64,000 bases of DNA from Microvirga terrestris (GTDB lineage: Bacteria > Pseudomonadota > Alphaproteobacteria > Rhizobiales > Beijerinckiaceae), in NCBI RefSeq assembly GCF_015694425.1, contig NZ_JADQDN010000008.1:1-64000 (forward strand). The letters run 5' to 3'. A program made the position numbers and the translations under genes. Positions 44,628 to 52,836 of the stretch are shown here, in pieces (within the stretch, counting starts at the first letter, position 1; each line of letters starts with the position of its first letter). The notes under the pieces are model-generated. The model made no database searches. It had not been told where the DNA came from and worked only from the letters and a program-made list of their open reading frames with translations.

Positions 44628-45644
44628 ATGATCCGCACTCCTCTCGTGCAACTGGCGCCGGGCATCGCCCTTTGTGCAGGCATCGCGCTTGCCGCCATGG
44701 GGCTGCAACGGATCGAGGAGCACTGGACAGGTCGGCCCTGGCTCGAAGCCCTCGTGATCGCGATCCTGCTCGGCACCCTCCTGCGCACCCTTTGGACGCC
44801 TGATCGGCGCTGGGCTCCCGGCATCGGGTTCTCTGCCAAGACCCTGCTCGAGATCGCCGTGATGCTGCTCGGTGCCTCGATCAGCTTCCAGGCGGTGCTG
44901 GATGCCGGCCTTGGGCTCATCCTCGGCATCGCCGTCGTGGTGGCCCTGGCCCTCGGCGTCAGCTACGCCCTCGGGCGCATGCTCGGCCTGCCGAAACGCA
45001 TGGCGGTGCTGGTCGCCTGCGGCAACGCGATCTGCGGCAACTCGGCGATTGCGGCGGTTGCGCCAGTGATCGGCGCGAAGCCGGCGGACGTGGCTTCCTC
45101 CATCGCTTTCACGGCTATTCTCGGCGTCATCGTGGTGCTCGCCCTGCCCTTGCTGGTGCCGCTCATCGGCCTGTCGATGACCCAATACGGGGTGCTTGCG
45201 GGGCTGACCGTCTATGCCGTGCCGCAGGTTCTGGCCGCAACCATGCCCATCGGTCTCGTGAGCACGCAGCTCGGCACTCTCGTGAAGCTCGTGCGCGTGC
45301 TGATGCTCGGGCCGGTGGTGATCGCGCTGTCGGTGATCGTGGGCCGCCAGACAGAAGGGGCTAAACCGAGACTCTCCTTTGGCCGGCTCGTGCCCTGGTT
45401 CATTGTCGGTTTCTTAGGCCTTGCGCTGCTGCGCTCGCTCGGCGCTATTCCCGAAGCGCTCCTGCTGATCGTGATGCCGGTCACGGCGTTTCTCACCATC
45501 GTGGCGATGGCAGCGCTTGGCCTTGGCGTCGACCTCAAGGTCTTGGGCAAGGTCGGCGGCCGGGTGACACTTACCGTGACGCTCTCGCTCCTCGTGCTGA
45601 TCGCCATCAGCCTGGGGCTCATTCGGCTGCTCGCCATTCCTTGA
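44628..45644 (+). CDS. YeiH family putative sulfate exporter / membrane protein
   Basis: The 338-residue protein has 10-11 hydrophobic helices and the UPF0324 motifs LEALVIAILLGTLLRTL, SAKTLLEIAVMLLGASISF, LVACGNAICGNSAIAAVAPVIGA, and YAVPQVLAA. YeiH relatives include the CuyZ sulfite exporter, but the substrate here is not established. I begin at MIRTPLVQ because hydrophobic similarity begins right after; 21 upstream codons are open but lack a ribosome-binding site. No regulator of the LysR type is next to it. Confidence 0.9.
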   Translation: MIRTPLVQLAPGIALCAGIALAAMGLQRIEEHWTGRPWLEALVIAILLGTLLRTLWTPDRRWAPGIGFSAKTLLEIAVMLLGASISFQAVLDAGLGLILGIAVVVALALGVSYALGRMLGLPKRMAVLVACGNAICGNSAIAAVAPVIGAKPADVASSIAFTAILGVIVVLALPLLVPLIGLSMTQYGVLAGLTVYAVPQVLAATMPIGLVSTQLGTLVKLVRVLMLGPVVIALSVIVGRQTEGAKPRLSFGRLVPWFIVGFLGLALLRSLGAIPEALLLIVMPVTAFLTIVAMAALGLGVDLKVLGKVGGRVTLTVTLSLLVLIAISLGLIRLLAIP

Positions 45645-45710
45645 ACCCTTGAAAACACGTCCTGCCGCTTCATCACTAGGAGACATCTTTTCTCAGGGTG
45701 AAGGCGGATC

Positions 45711-46013
45711 ATGCCCCGATTGTCCGATACTGAACGCCAGGAACTCCTGCCCGCCCTTGATGGCTGGGCGATGGTCGAGGGCCGCGATGCGATCACCAAG
45801 CGCTTCGTCTTCGACGATTTCAGCGCGGCTTTCGGCTGGATGACCCGCGTGGCGCTCGCCGCCGAGGCGATGAACCACCACCCCGAATGGTCCAACACCT
45901 ACAACCGGGTCGAGGTTACGCTGGCGACCCACGATGCCAAGGGCCTCACGCGCCGCGACGTCGAGCTGGCGCAGCGCATGGACCAGATGGCGGCCGGGCT
46001 GGTGAAGAGGTAG
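45711..46013 (+). CDS. phhB: Pterin-4a-carbinolamine dehydratase
   Basis: The 100-residue protein has the PCD core: [26 protein letters not shown], the catalytic [21 protein letters not shown] with paired His residues, and a C-terminal [18 protein letters not shown] helix. It recycles 4a-hydroxytetrahydrobiopterin for aromatic amino-acid hydroxylases, though some bacterial copies serve molybdopterin or other pathways. No phhA lies nearby. GAAGG stands 6 nt before the ATG. The GFA gene starts 3 bp after its stop. Confidence 0.95.
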   Translation: MPRLSDTERQELLPALDGWAMVEGRDAITKRFVFDDFSAAFGWMTRVALAAEAMNHHPEWSNTYNRVEVTLATHDAKGLTRRDVELAQRMDQMAAGLVKR

Positions 46014-46016
46014 GCC

Positions 46017-46421
46017 ATGCCCGCGATGCGCGTTCTGACGGGCGGCTGCGCCTGCGGCCAGCTGACCTTCAAGGCCACAGGCGAGCCGACTCGCGTGGGC
46101 CTGTGCCATTGCATGACCTGCCGCAAGATCAGCGGCGCAGCCTTCAACGCCTTCGTGATCTACCCCGTCGATCAGGTGACGGTCACCGGGCAAATCCGAG
46201 CCTGGTCCGCTACGCCAGAATCCGAGCGCTGCTTCTGTCCCGTCTGCGGCTCGCAGGTGTTCGACCGGGATGCCGGCGACGAGATCGAGATCAAGCTCGG
46301 CGCCTTCGACGAGCCCAACCTGTTCACGCCCACCTACGAGGCCTGGACCAAGCGTCGCGAGACCTGGCTCTGCACCCCGGATCTCGAGAGTTATTCTGAG
46401 AACCGGGGCGAGCTATTTTGA
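46017..46421 (+). CDS. GFA (Gfa-like/CENP-V) zinc-binding protein
   Basis: The 134-residue protein has the three zinc-binding cysteine clusters of the GFA family: GGCACGQLTFKATG, GLCHCMTCRKISGAAF, and CFCPVCGSQVF. Together they build a zinc ribbon-like fold named for glutathione-dependent formaldehyde-activating enzyme, but most members are not proven to act on formaldehyde. It starts 3 bp after phhB with AGAGG upstream, so both are likely one transcript. An AT-rich patch and the RTX gene follow. Confidence 0.93.
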   Translation: MPAMRVLTGGCACGQLTFKATGEPTRVGLCHCMTCRKISGAAFNAFVIYPVDQVTVTGQIRAWSATPESERCFCPVCGSQVFDRDAGDEIEIKLGAFDEPNLFTPTYEAWTKRRETWLCTPDLESYSENRGELF

Positions 46422-46674
46422 GGGCTAATGCCGTTATGGCCTACCCCTCTATAGGAAGAGCATTTCATGCGTCTACATCGGCACTATCGGCAATAACCTC
46501 TCTGATTGGAGAGTCTTGTATGAGATTTTATTCTAATTATTACTTTAAAGTAAAGTATATCTCCATTATGAACTGATTAATTCGCTACAGATGACTTGAC
46601 TAAAGCGCTCATAGGATGAGTAAGGTAACTTTATTGCATATCATGCAATGTTTCATACCTTAATGAGAAAACCT
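46422..46674. other. AT-rich intergenic patch before the RTX gene
   Basis: The 46422-46647 stretch is far richer in A and T than any other part of the window, with runs such as TTTATTCTAATTATTACTTT. It lacks coding features I recognise. A palindrome (46633-46649) closes it. It could be a promoter region of a silenced or acquired gene. Confidence 0.6.
46633..46649. promoter_or_regulatory. Palindrome ATTGCAT-ATC-ATGCAAT before the RTX gene
   Basis: Perfect 7-bp arms with a 3-bp spacer lie just upstream of the RTX coding region, overlapping a possible ATG at 46648. It may be a regulator site; its overlap with 46648 argues for a later start codon. Confidence 0.5.
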
Positions 46675-47598
46675 ATGGCAAAATTGAACCTGAGATTGAC
46701 CAAGACAAAGCCGACCCAAACGCCGCCGGAACCCGAGAAGTTCAGCATCGTGGTGGATGGCACCAACGGAAAGGACGTGCTGTTTGCAACGCGCGGCCAT
46801 GACACGATCAATGGCGGCGCAGACAACGACTTTCTGTTCGGTCTCGGCAACCGCGGAGGAGCCGACGGGCACGACAAGCTCTATGGTGGGGCTGGCGATG
46901 ACACTCTCGTCGGCGGCCCGGGCGACGACCTCCTCGACGGCGGCGACGGCGTTGACACTGCCGCTCTCTCCACGGACGTCGTCATGTGGATGCCGAAGGT
47001 GGGCGCCCGCGTGGATCTTGCCCTTACCGGCGCTCAGAATACGCGCGTCGGGACGAAAACCTTCGTCTCGGTCGAGAATCTGATCGGCACCCTCAAGGCC
47101 GATGCGTTCAAAGGCAACGACGCCGACAACACATTTCTCGGTGATGCAGGCCACGATGCACTCTGGGGTCGGGCTGGCAATGACGTGCTGGATGGCGGCG
47201 TCGGCAACGACCGCCTTAACGGTGGCGATGGCGACGATCTCCTGATTGGCGGGCTCGGTCAGGATCGGCTGACCGGCGGCAGCGGTAGCGACACCTTCTC
47301 GTTCACCCCCAAGGGGTTGAAGGGCGGAAACGTCGATGTGATCACCGACTTTAAGGCGGGAGAGGACGAGATCAGCCTATTGGGACCCGGACTCAGCGGC
47401 TCCAAAGAGGGCGGCTTCCTGGCCGAGAAGGCTTTTCATGTCGGGGCCCAGGCATCTGACGCAAATACCCGCATCTTCTACAACGAGGACAACGGAAAGC
47501 TTTTCTTCGATGCAGATGGTACGGGCGCCCAAGCCGCAGTCCAGATCGCGAAGCTCGGCGCAGGCCTCGCTCTGACCCACACTGACTTCGTGCTCTGA
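46675..47598 (+). CDS. RTX calcium-binding repeat protein, probable type I secreted
   Basis: The product of about 307 residues carries several tandem RTX nonapeptides of the GGxGxD type: INGGADNDFLFG, LYGGAGDDTLVGGPGDDLLDGGDGV, WGRAGNDVLDGGVGNDRLNGG, LIGGLGQDRLTGGSGSDTFSF. A C-terminal region follows (IKTDFKAG-like VITDFKAGEDEISLLG), the usual beta-roll cap with an uncleaved type I secretion signal. RTX repeats fold on binding calcium outside the cell. It has no catalytic domain, and no T1SS ABC/MFP genes are visible in the window. The start is uncertain: ATGs at 46648, 46663 and 46675 are in frame. It follows an AT-rich patch. Confidence 0.88.
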   Translation: MAKLNLRLTKTKPTQTPPEPEKFSIVVDGTNGKDVLFATRGHDTINGGADNDFLFGLGNRGGADGHDKLYGGAGDDTLVGGPGDDLLDGGDGVDTAALSTDVVMWMPKVGARVDLALTGAQNTRVGTKTFVSVENLIGTLKADAFKGNDADNTFLGDAGHDALWGRAGNDVLDGGVGNDRLNGGDGDDLLIGGLGQDRLTGGSGSDTFSFTPKGLKGGNVDVITDFKAGEDEISLLGPGLSGSKEGGFLAEKAFHVGAQASDANTRIFYNEDNGKLFFDADGTGAQAAVQIAKLGAGLALTHTDFVL

Positions 47599-47615
47599 AA
47601 GGTTCCGTCCAAACA

Positions 47616-47643
47616 GCAGGCTGTCGCTGTGGTGACAGCCTGC
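47616..47643 (+). terminator. Hairpin terminator between RTX and SDR genes
   Basis: GCAGGCTGTC and GACAGCCTGC are perfect 10-bp arms with an 8-nt loop, 17 bp after the RTX stop. The following T content is modest, so it may work in both directions, serving the convergent SDR gene as well. Confidence 0.65.
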
Positions 47644-47655
47644 GATATCTCAAAT

Positions 47656-48441
47656 CTATTTCGGCTGCATGCGCAACGCGCCGTCGAGGCGGATGCCCTC
47701 GCCGTTGAGCATGTCGTTCTCGATGATGGCCTTGACGAGATTCGCGTATTCCTCGGGCCGTCCGAGACGCGACGGGAACGGCACGTTGGCCTCCAGCGCC
47801 TTGCGATAATCCTCCGCGATGCCCTCGAAGAGCGGCGTGTGGAACAGACCCGGCATGATGGTCATCACGCGGATGCCGAAGCCTGAGAGATCGCGCGCGA
47901 CGGGCAACGTCAGGCCCAGCACGCCGCCCTTGGAGGCAGCATAGGCCGCCTGCCCGATCTGTCCGTCTTGGGCTGCGACCGACGAGGTGTTGACGATGAC
48001 GCCGCGCCCGCCGTCCGGCGTCACGGGATCCAGGCCCGCCATTTCGGCGGCGCATTTAGAGATCATGGCATAGGTGCCGATCAGGTTGATCTCCACCGCG
48101 CGGCGGAAGCTTGCGAGATCGTGCGGGATCAGCTCGCCGGTGTCGCGCTTCTTCGACACCGTGCGCTTGCCCGGCGCGATGCCGGCGCAGTTGACGAGGA
48201 CACGCTCGATGCCGTTGGCCGCCCGCGCTTCCGCCAGCGCCGAATCGATGGAGGCCTCGTCCGTCACGTCGGCCCGGCAGAAGACTGCACCGATCTCGCG
48301 GGCAACCGCGCCGCCGCGTTCCGCGTTCATATCGAGAATGGCCACCTTCGCGCCGCTGGCCGCGAGCATGCGGGCGGTGGCCTCGCCGAGGCCCGAAGCG
48401 CCCCCGGTGACGACGGCTGCCATCAATTTGTCGAGCTTCAT
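47656..48441 (-). CDS. Short-chain dehydrogenase/reductase (3-hydroxyacyl-CoA dehydrogenase type-2-like)
   Basis: The 261-residue SDR has the cofactor motif VVTGGASGLGEATARML (GxxxGxG), Asp in the LDMN segment choosing NAD, NAG in VLVNCAGIAPG, and the catalytic Ser-Tyr-Lys in NTSSVAAQDGQIGQAAYAASKGG. The C-terminus PGLFHTPLFEGI and FPSRLGRPEEYANLV match HSD10/3-hydroxy-2-methylbutyryl-CoA dehydrogenase-like enzymes used in branched-chain acyl-CoA oxidation. GGAGAAA stands before the ATG. It diverges from the YkvA gene. Confidence 0.9.
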   Translation of the reverse strand: MKLDKLMAAVVTGGASGLGEATARMLAASGAKVAILDMNAERGGAVAREIGAVFCRADVTDEASIDSALAEARAANGIERVLVNCAGIAPGKRTVSKKRDTGELIPHDLASFRRAVEINLIGTYAMISKCAAEMAGLDPVTPDGGRGVIVNTSSVAAQDGQIGQAAYAASKGGVLGLTLPVARDLSGFGIRVMTIMPGLFHTPLFEGIAEDYRKALEANVPFPSRLGRPEEYANLVKAIIENDMLNGEGIRLDGALRMQPK

Positions 48442-48521
48442 CGCTTTTCTCCCTGTGTCGGGACCTGTCTTACGGTATCCTCGACGGAACGGAAACGCAG
48501 ACCATGGAAGGAACAGACCGG

Positions 48522-48902
48522 ATGAGCGAACCCTTCATGAAGCCTTTCACCAAGGCCGAGATGGAGGCCATGCGCGAGGCGACCCGGGACGAGGCCGGCC
48601 TCAAGCGCCGCTTCTGGGAGAAATTCAAGCGCGTGGCCGGCAAGATTCCCTTCGCTGAGGATCTCGTGGCGGCCTATTTCTGCGCCACCGATCCCTCGAC
48701 CCCAAGCCGCGTGAAGCTGATTCTCCTCGGCGCCATCGCGTATTTCGTGTTCCCGACCGATGCGATCGCCGACCTTCTGCCTATCATCGGCTTCGCCGAC
48801 GACGCGGCGGTGCTTGCGGCTGCCATCACCCAGGTGGCTGGCTCGATTACGGAAGAGCACAAAGAAAAGGCGAGAAAAACTTTGGGAGAGGCTTTGACCT
48901 AA
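48522..48902 (+). CDS. YkvA family (DUF1232) membrane protein
   Basis: The roughly 126-residue product has an N-terminal charged, helical part and the DUF1232 motif VKLILLGAIAYFVFPTDAIADLLPIIGFADDAAVL, which forms a short membrane hairpin with the conserved Y-x-x-x-P-x-D-x-x-P-D-x-x-P type pattern. The function of the family is unknown. The ATG at 48522 has GGAAGGA upstream and is slightly preferred over 48504. Its 3' side opens into an AT-rich interval with a candidate small RNA. Confidence 0.88.
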   Translation: MSEPFMKPFTKAEMEAMREATRDEAGLKRRFWEKFKRVAGKIPFAEDLVAAYFCATDPSTPSRVKLILLGAIAYFVFPTDAIADLLPIIGFADDAAVLAAAITQVAGSITEEHKEKARKTLGEALT

Positions 48903-48951
48903 ATCTCCTGACAGTTGCGGCAGATCCATCTCAGAGAAGAATATATACTTA

Positions 48952-48979
48952 TTGCAATGTTATTTCTTGTCGATATAAG
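48952..48979 (+). promoter_or_regulatory. Sigma-70-like promoter for the candidate small RNA
   Basis: TTGCAA (48952-48957), a 16-bp spacer and TATAAG (48974-48979) make a plausible -35/-10 pair inside AT-rich sequence. The predicted transcript would begin near 48986. Confidence 0.45.
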
Positions 48980-48985
48980 TGATTC

Positions 48986-49080
48986 CGTTAGCGACAAAGT
49001 GATTTCAATTCCTCCGACATTTTAAAAACGAACAAGCTTTGAAGGCTACTGAACGGGTCGCGCAAGCGGCCCTTTTTGTT
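48986..49080 (+). ncRNA. Candidate small RNA with CCUCC anti-Shine-Dalgarno segment
   Basis: Between a promoter-like element and a strong terminator lie about 95 nt without a protein frame. The segment TTCCTCCGAC near 49009-49018 is complementary to the core of a Shine-Dalgarno, and is probably unpaired. Exposed CCUCC loops are typical of several alphaproteobacterial trans-acting sRNAs. Alternatively this is simply the long 3' UTR of the YkvA gene. Confidence 0.42.
49055..49080 (+). terminator. Rho-independent terminator
   Basis: GGGTCGC (49055-49061) pairs with GCGGCCC (49066-49072) with one G-T pair, closing a 4-nt GCAA tetraloop, followed by TTTTTGTT. It lies 150 bp after the YkvA stop. 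Confidence 0.88.
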
Positions 49081-49210
49081 GGGTTGAGGTTCAGGCTGAA
49101 CCGTCATCTTTGGAGCAACCGCCACGTTTCGACGCATCGCCAATCTCTCGATGTAGCCTTAACGGAGGTGGTGAAAAGTTCTTAACCATCGGCTTGTATC
49201 GTCCCGCCCC

Positions 49211-49921
49211 ATGACCTCTGCATCTTTCCAGCGCGGCATCGCCGCGGGCATCCTTTCCGCCCTCGTCGTCATCGGAACCGGACCTGCAGCCCTGGCTCAG
49301 GCCCAGCGTTCGACGCCGCCCTCGAACCGCCAAACGCCGGCGAAGCCCGCAGCCAAGCCGGCTGCCACGGCGAAGCCTCCGGCCGCCAAGACCACGCCGG
49401 CCAAGCCCGCCGCAGCAGCCGCTGCTGCCGGAGCGGCAGCTGCTGCCACCACGGCCAAGCCAGCCAAGGCCTCAAGCCCCGGCGGCTCCCTCGTGACGTC
49501 CTATGGCGACTGGGAGGTCTACATGGCCCAGAGCGGTCGCTCGAAGATCTGCTATGCGCTGAGCCGCCCGAAAGACTGGTCGCCCAAGACTGCCAGCCGC
49601 GACCCGGCCTATCTCTTCGTCTCTTTCCGCCCGGCGGAGAACGTGAAGAACGAGGTGGCGTTCGAGTTCGGTTTCACGGCCAAGGAGAACGGTCCCGCCG
49701 AGGTTTCCGTGGGCAACACGTCCTATGCGCTCCTCGCCAAGGCCACCAATGCCTGGCTGAAGAACCCGGCCGAGGAAGGCCAGGCCATCGCCATGATGGC
49801 GAAGAGCGGCACCATGACCGTGAAATCGCAGTCGGCCCGCGGATCGAGCTTGACCGACCGTTATTCCCTCAACGGCTTCAACAAGGCCCTGGAGCACGCC
49901 CGCAAGGAATGCGCTTCATAA
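49211..49921 (+). CDS. Invasion-associated locus B (IalB) family exported protein
   Basis: The 236-residue protein has a signal peptide ending near PAALAQA, a long Ala/Lys/Pro-rich linker (about 32-95), and the IalB domain beginning SYGDWEVYMAQSGRSKICYALSRP with its conserved first cysteine; CAS-type second Cys lies at the C-terminus (ARKECAS). IalB homologues are periplasmic or outer-membrane-linked proteins of Hyphomicrobiales; in Bartonella one helps erythrocyte invasion, but most members are in free-living species and of unknown role. The linker's low complexity could be strain-variable. No strong Shine-Dalgarno is seen before the ATG. A terminator follows. Confidence 0.93.
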   Translation: MTSASFQRGIAAGILSALVVIGTGPAALAQAQRSTPPSNRQTPAKPAAKPAATAKPPAAKTTPAKPAAAAAAAGAAAAATTAKPAKASSPGGSLVTSYGDWEVYMAQSGRSKICYALSRPKDWSPKTASRDPAYLFVSFRPAENVKNEVAFEFGFTAKENGPAEVSVGNTSYALLAKATNAWLKNPAEEGQAIAMMAKSGTMTVKSQSARGSSLTDRYSLNGFNKALEHARKECAS

Positions 49922-49962
49922 AGCTCTGCGCGATTGAAAATCAGTACGCTAATGAACATCTT

Positions 49963-49985
49963 CCGGGCCCGAGGCCCGGATTTTG
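49963..49985 (+). terminator. Rho-independent terminator of the IalB gene
   Basis: CCGGGCC and GGCCCGG pair perfectly around a 3-nt loop, followed by ATTTTGCG. It lies about 40 bp after the IalB stop and before rlmN. Confidence 0.75.
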
Positions 49986-50061
49986 CGTTGAGACGCTCAC
50001 TTTTCCGGCGCAATCGTGTTATATGACCGCCGAACTCCCAACAACGAAGGCATGATCTCCC

Positions 50062-51375
50062 ATGGCGACGGTGCTCGACATCGCCAAGCACAACCCCAAT
50101 GCGGCGCCTATAGCCGTCAGCGATGCCGCACGCGCGGCCGGGTTCATCGAAAAGACCGCGGAGCTGACCGTCGCGGCGGGAGCAGCCCCTGGCGGCGCCT
50201 CGCTCGTCGGCCTTACCCGGGACCAGCTGAAGGACTCGCTGGCCGCCATCGGCGTGCCGGAGCGCGAGCTCAAAATGCGCGTGGCCCAGCTTTGGCACTG
50301 GATCTATTTCCGGGGCGCCAGGGACTTCGCCGAGATGACCAACATGGGCAAGGAGCTGCGCGCCAAGCTGGCAGCCGCCTACACGCTCGCCCGCCCGCAG
50401 GTGGTCTCCGAGCAGGTCTCGAAGGACGGCACCCGCAAGTGGCTGATCCGCATGGCCTCCACCGGACCCCTCGACAAGGGCGCGGAGATCGAGTGCGTCT
50501 ATATCCCCGAGACGGACCGCGGCACGCTCTGCGTGTCGAGCCAAGTCGGCTGCACGCTCACCTGCTCCTTCTGCCACACGGGCACCCAGCGCCTCGTGCG
50601 CAACCTGACCTCGGCCGAGATCGTGGCGCAGCTCATCGTCGCCCGCGATGCCATCGGCGACTGGCCCGGCGCCACCCCGCCGGAAGGCGCCTTCGTGCCG
50701 AATGACGGCGGACGCTTCGTGTCCAACATCGTGTTCATGGGCATGGGCGAGCCGCTCTACAACACCGACAACGTGGTAACCGCCATTGAGGTGATGTCGG
50801 ACGGCGAGGGCCTGACCCTGTCGCGCCGGCGCATCACTGTCTCCACCTCCGGGGTCGTGCCGCAGATGGAGCGCCTCGGTGCGGAGGCCAACACTATGCT
50901 GGCGATCTCGCTCCATGCCGTGCGCGATGAGCTGCGCGACGAGCTGGTGCCGATCAACCGCAAATACGACATCGCGCAGCTGCTCGATGCCTGTCGCGCC
51001 TATCCCGGCCTGTCGAACGCTCGCCGCATCACGTTTGAGTACGTAATGCTCAAGGGCGTGAACGATTCGGATGCGGATGCGCGCAAGCTCGTCCAGCTGC
51101 TGAAGGGCATCCCGGCGAAGATCAACCTGATCCCGTTCAATCCCTGGCCCGGCTCGAAATACGAGTGCTCGGACTGGGAGCGGATCGAGCGCTTCTCCGA
51201 GATCGTCTACCGCGCCGGCTATGCCTCGCCAGTGCGCACCCCGCGCGGCCGCGATATCCTGGCCGCCTGCGGCCAGCTCAAGAGCGAGACCGAAAAGCTG
51301 CGCGCCCGCGCCCGCATGATGGCCGAACAGGGCATCGGGGCCGAGGGCGTGTATGCGGTGGGGAACGGGGAATAG
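50062..51375 (+). CDS. rlmN: 23S rRNA (adenine-2503-C2)/tRNA-A37 methyltransferase
   Basis: The 437-residue radical-SAM enzyme carries the CxxxCxxC cluster at 164, 168 and 171 ([15 protein letters not shown]), the RlmN N-terminal domain ([20 protein letters not shown]), [13 protein letters not shown] and the GIV region [14 protein letters not shown], and a late Cys in DILAACGQL that acts as methyl carrier. It makes m2A at A2503 in 23S rRNA and at A37 of some tRNAs. The N-terminus is about 40 residues longer than E. coli RlmN, normal for alphaproteobacteria. GAAGG stands 10 nt before the ATG. Confidence 0.98.
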   Translation: MATVLDIAKHNPNAAPIAVSDAARAAGFIEKTAELTVAAGAAPGGASLVGLTRDQLKDSLAAIGVPERELKMRVAQLWHWIYFRGARDFAEMTNMGKELRAKLAAAYTLARPQVVSEQVSKDGTRKWLIRMASTGPLDKGAEIECVYIPETDRGTLCVSSQVGCTLTCSFCHTGTQRLVRNLTSAEIVAQLIVARDAIGDWPGATPPEGAFVPNDGGRFVSNIVFMGMGEPLYNTDNVVTAIEVMSDGEGLTLSRRRITVSTSGVVPQMERLGAEANTMLAISLHAVRDELRDELVPINRKYDIAQLLDACRAYPGLSNARRITFEYVMLKGVNDSDADARKLVQLLKGIPAKINLIPFNPWPGSKYECSDWERIERFSEIVYRAGYASPVRTPRGRDILAACGQLKSETEKLRARARMMAEQGIGAEGVYAVGNGE

Positions 51376-51381
51376 AAGCTG

Positions 51382-51415
51382 AAAGGCGCCGTGTTGCCCT
51401 TGAGCGCGGCGCTTT
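51382..51415 (+). terminator. Possible weak terminator after rlmN
   Basis: AAAG-CGCCG and CGGCGCTTT pair with a single bulged G around a 15-nt loop, ending in TTTCTCC. The U content is low, so termination is uncertain. Confidence 0.35.
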
Positions 51416-51464
51416 CTCCACAGCCTGACTGGCGGATGCTTTGAGGCTCCTTTAGTTATAGGCC

Positions 51465-51962
51465 ATGATCCGCTGGCTCATCCTCATTCCCTTTGCGCTC
51501 CTCATCGCCGTCGGCGCGAGCGGCACGTTCTTCCTCATCGCCACCATGGTCGATCCGGTAATGGCGCTGCTGACCGGCGACACGCTGTTCGTCGGCTTCT
51601 GGTCGCTGATCGACGCGGTGTTTGCGGCCGAGGATCCCGGACCCATCGTGGAGGACGCGTTCCTGGCGGTCGGAAGGATCATGTTCACGCTGCTGATCTT
51701 CCCGCCGCTGCTGGTCGCCATCGTCAGCGAGGTGCTGGGGATGCGCAGCCTTCTGTGGCACATCCTCGCCACGGGGGTGCTCACGGCGGCCGTGCCCTGG
51801 ATCCTGCGCGGGCAGGCGCGGATCGCCAGCCCCGAGGAGCTGCATGTGAGCTTCGTGCTGGGACTGACCGGCGCCGTGGCCGGCCTCATCTATTGGGCGA
51901 TCATCGGCGGACGCGAGCCGAGGCGAAAGGAGCCTAACGGGTCGATGTCGCCAGGATCTTGA
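51465..51962 (+). CDS. Conserved integral-membrane protein of unknown function
   Basis: I do not recognise a family. The 165-residue product has four hydrophobic stretches (about 3-30, 65-90, 97-115 and 128-147), each long enough to span the membrane, and a basic tail. LLIFPPLLVAIVSEVLGMRS and VSFVLGLTGAVAGLIYWAI are the most striking helices. No signal or binding motif is visible. Its 3' end overlaps the end of the convergent LysE gene by 29 bp. It follows rlmN by 90 bp on the same strand, so shared transcription is possible. Confidence 0.7.
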   Translation: MIRWLILIPFALLIAVGASGTFFLIATMVDPVMALLTGDTLFVGFWSLIDAVFAAEDPGPIVEDAFLAVGRIMFTLLIFPPLLVAIVSEVLGMRSLLWHILATGVLTAAVPWILRGQARIASPEELHVSFVLGLTGAVAGLIYWAIIGGREPRRKEPNGSMSPGS

Positions 51963-52575
51963 TGGCGAAGACCGAGAACAGGCCCGCGAAGGAATAGTCG
52001 ATTCCCCGCATGAACTTGGGATGGCCGCGCAGGAGCGAGATCATCTTGTCGGCCCCCAGGATCATGAGCGCGCCCATCGGCGTGTTCAGCACGACGAAGT
52101 AGAGTCCGAGGAACAACAGCTTGTCGGCCGCATGCGGATCGCTCGCGTCCACGAATTGCGGCAGGAAGGTCACGAAGAACAGCACCACTTTGGGGTTCGT
52201 GAGATTGATGCCGACGCCCATGAAGAAGGTCTTCCAGAACGAGACCTCCGCCCGGCCATCCTCTTTCACATTCAGGGCCGAGCCGTTGCGCACGGCATCG
52301 AATGCCATCCAGAGCAGGTAGAGCGCGCCGACGATCTTCAGCACCGTGAAGGCGGTGACGGAGGCAGCCAGAAGCGCCGAGAGGCCAAGGGCTGCGAGCA
52401 GCGTATGGACGCAGCACCCCGCCGTCGCGCCAAGCATCGAAGCCATGCCGGCCTTGCGCCCGCCTGACATGGTCTTGGCCAGGAACAGGCTCATGTCCGG
52501 GCCTGGCGTGATGAAGAGCAGGATGGCGGCCAGGGTGTAGGTGAGCAGAGTGCTGACGTCGGGCAGGAAATTCAT
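51934..52575 (-). CDS. LysE family translocator (RhtB-type exporter)
   Basis: The 213-residue protein has six hydrophobic helices and the LysE/RhtB signature LLFITPGPDMSLFLAKTMSGGRKAGMASMLGATAGC, then ALYLLWMAFDAVRNG and FFMGVGINLTNPKVVLFFVTFLPQFVD. These proteins export amino acids or derivatives such as homoserine, threonine or lysine; the substrate here is unknown. It is monocistronic and converges with the membrane-protein gene. Its upstream side faces the family D repeats. Confidence 0.92.
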   Translation of the reverse strand: MNFLPDVSTLLTYTLAAILLFITPGPDMSLFLAKTMSGGRKAGMASMLGATAGCCVHTLLAALGLSALLAASVTAFTVLKIVGALYLLWMAFDAVRNGSALNVKEDGRAEVSFWKTFFMGVGINLTNPKVVLFFVTFLPQFVDASDPHAADKLLFLGLYFVVLNTPMGALMILGADKMISLLRGHPKFMRGIDYSFAGLFSVFAIKILATSTR

Positions 52576-52700
52576 GAAGCGAATCCGGTGACTACGGCGG
52601 GATCATGCCTCAACTCCATGTGCACGGCCACCCGAAAGCCGCTTGTTGAAATGCCGCCCCTGCTCCATGTGTTGATCCGGGCGGGGCAAAAAGAACCTAA

Positions 52701-52748
52701 CGCATCGTGCGGAAAAGTGGACCCGGTTTTTCCGCGCCCAACGATGCG
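52701..52748. repeat. Family D palindrome 1 (RIME-like, CGCATCGT...ACGATGCG)
   Basis: Perfect 8-bp terminal arms CGCATCGT/ACGATGCG enclose GCGGAAAAGTGG and CCGGTTTTTCCGC, which pair with each other. This resembles the common Hyphomicrobiales intergenic element that carries GCGGAAAAGTGG. It lies upstream of lemA. Confidence 0.8.
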
Positions 52749-52762
52749 TAACTTAAGAAGTG

Positions 52763-52813
52763 GAGCATCGGATGGATCCCAAAAGTGCAAGTCCACTTTT
52801 GGGTCCGATGCTC
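52763..52813. repeat. Family D palindrome 2 (GAGCATCGGA...TCCGATGCTC)
   Basis: Perfect 10-bp outer arms and inner arms CCCAAAAGTG/CACTTTTGGG make a long cruciform. It follows palindrome 1 by 14 bp and lies 24 bp before lemA's start, probably within its leader. Confidence 0.82.
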
Positions 52814-52836
52814 TAGGAACCGCGAAAAGGACAGAC

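Larger units (their letters stand above)
48903..49210 (+). other. Interval without a protein gene, holding a candidate small RNA and the IalB promoter
   Basis: This AT-rich interval separates the YkvA gene from the IalB gene. A promoter-like pair (48952-48979), a candidate RNA (about 48986-49080) with strong terminator, and then the region before ialB (49081-49210) can be told apart. I see no coding frame of note. Confidence 0.5.
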
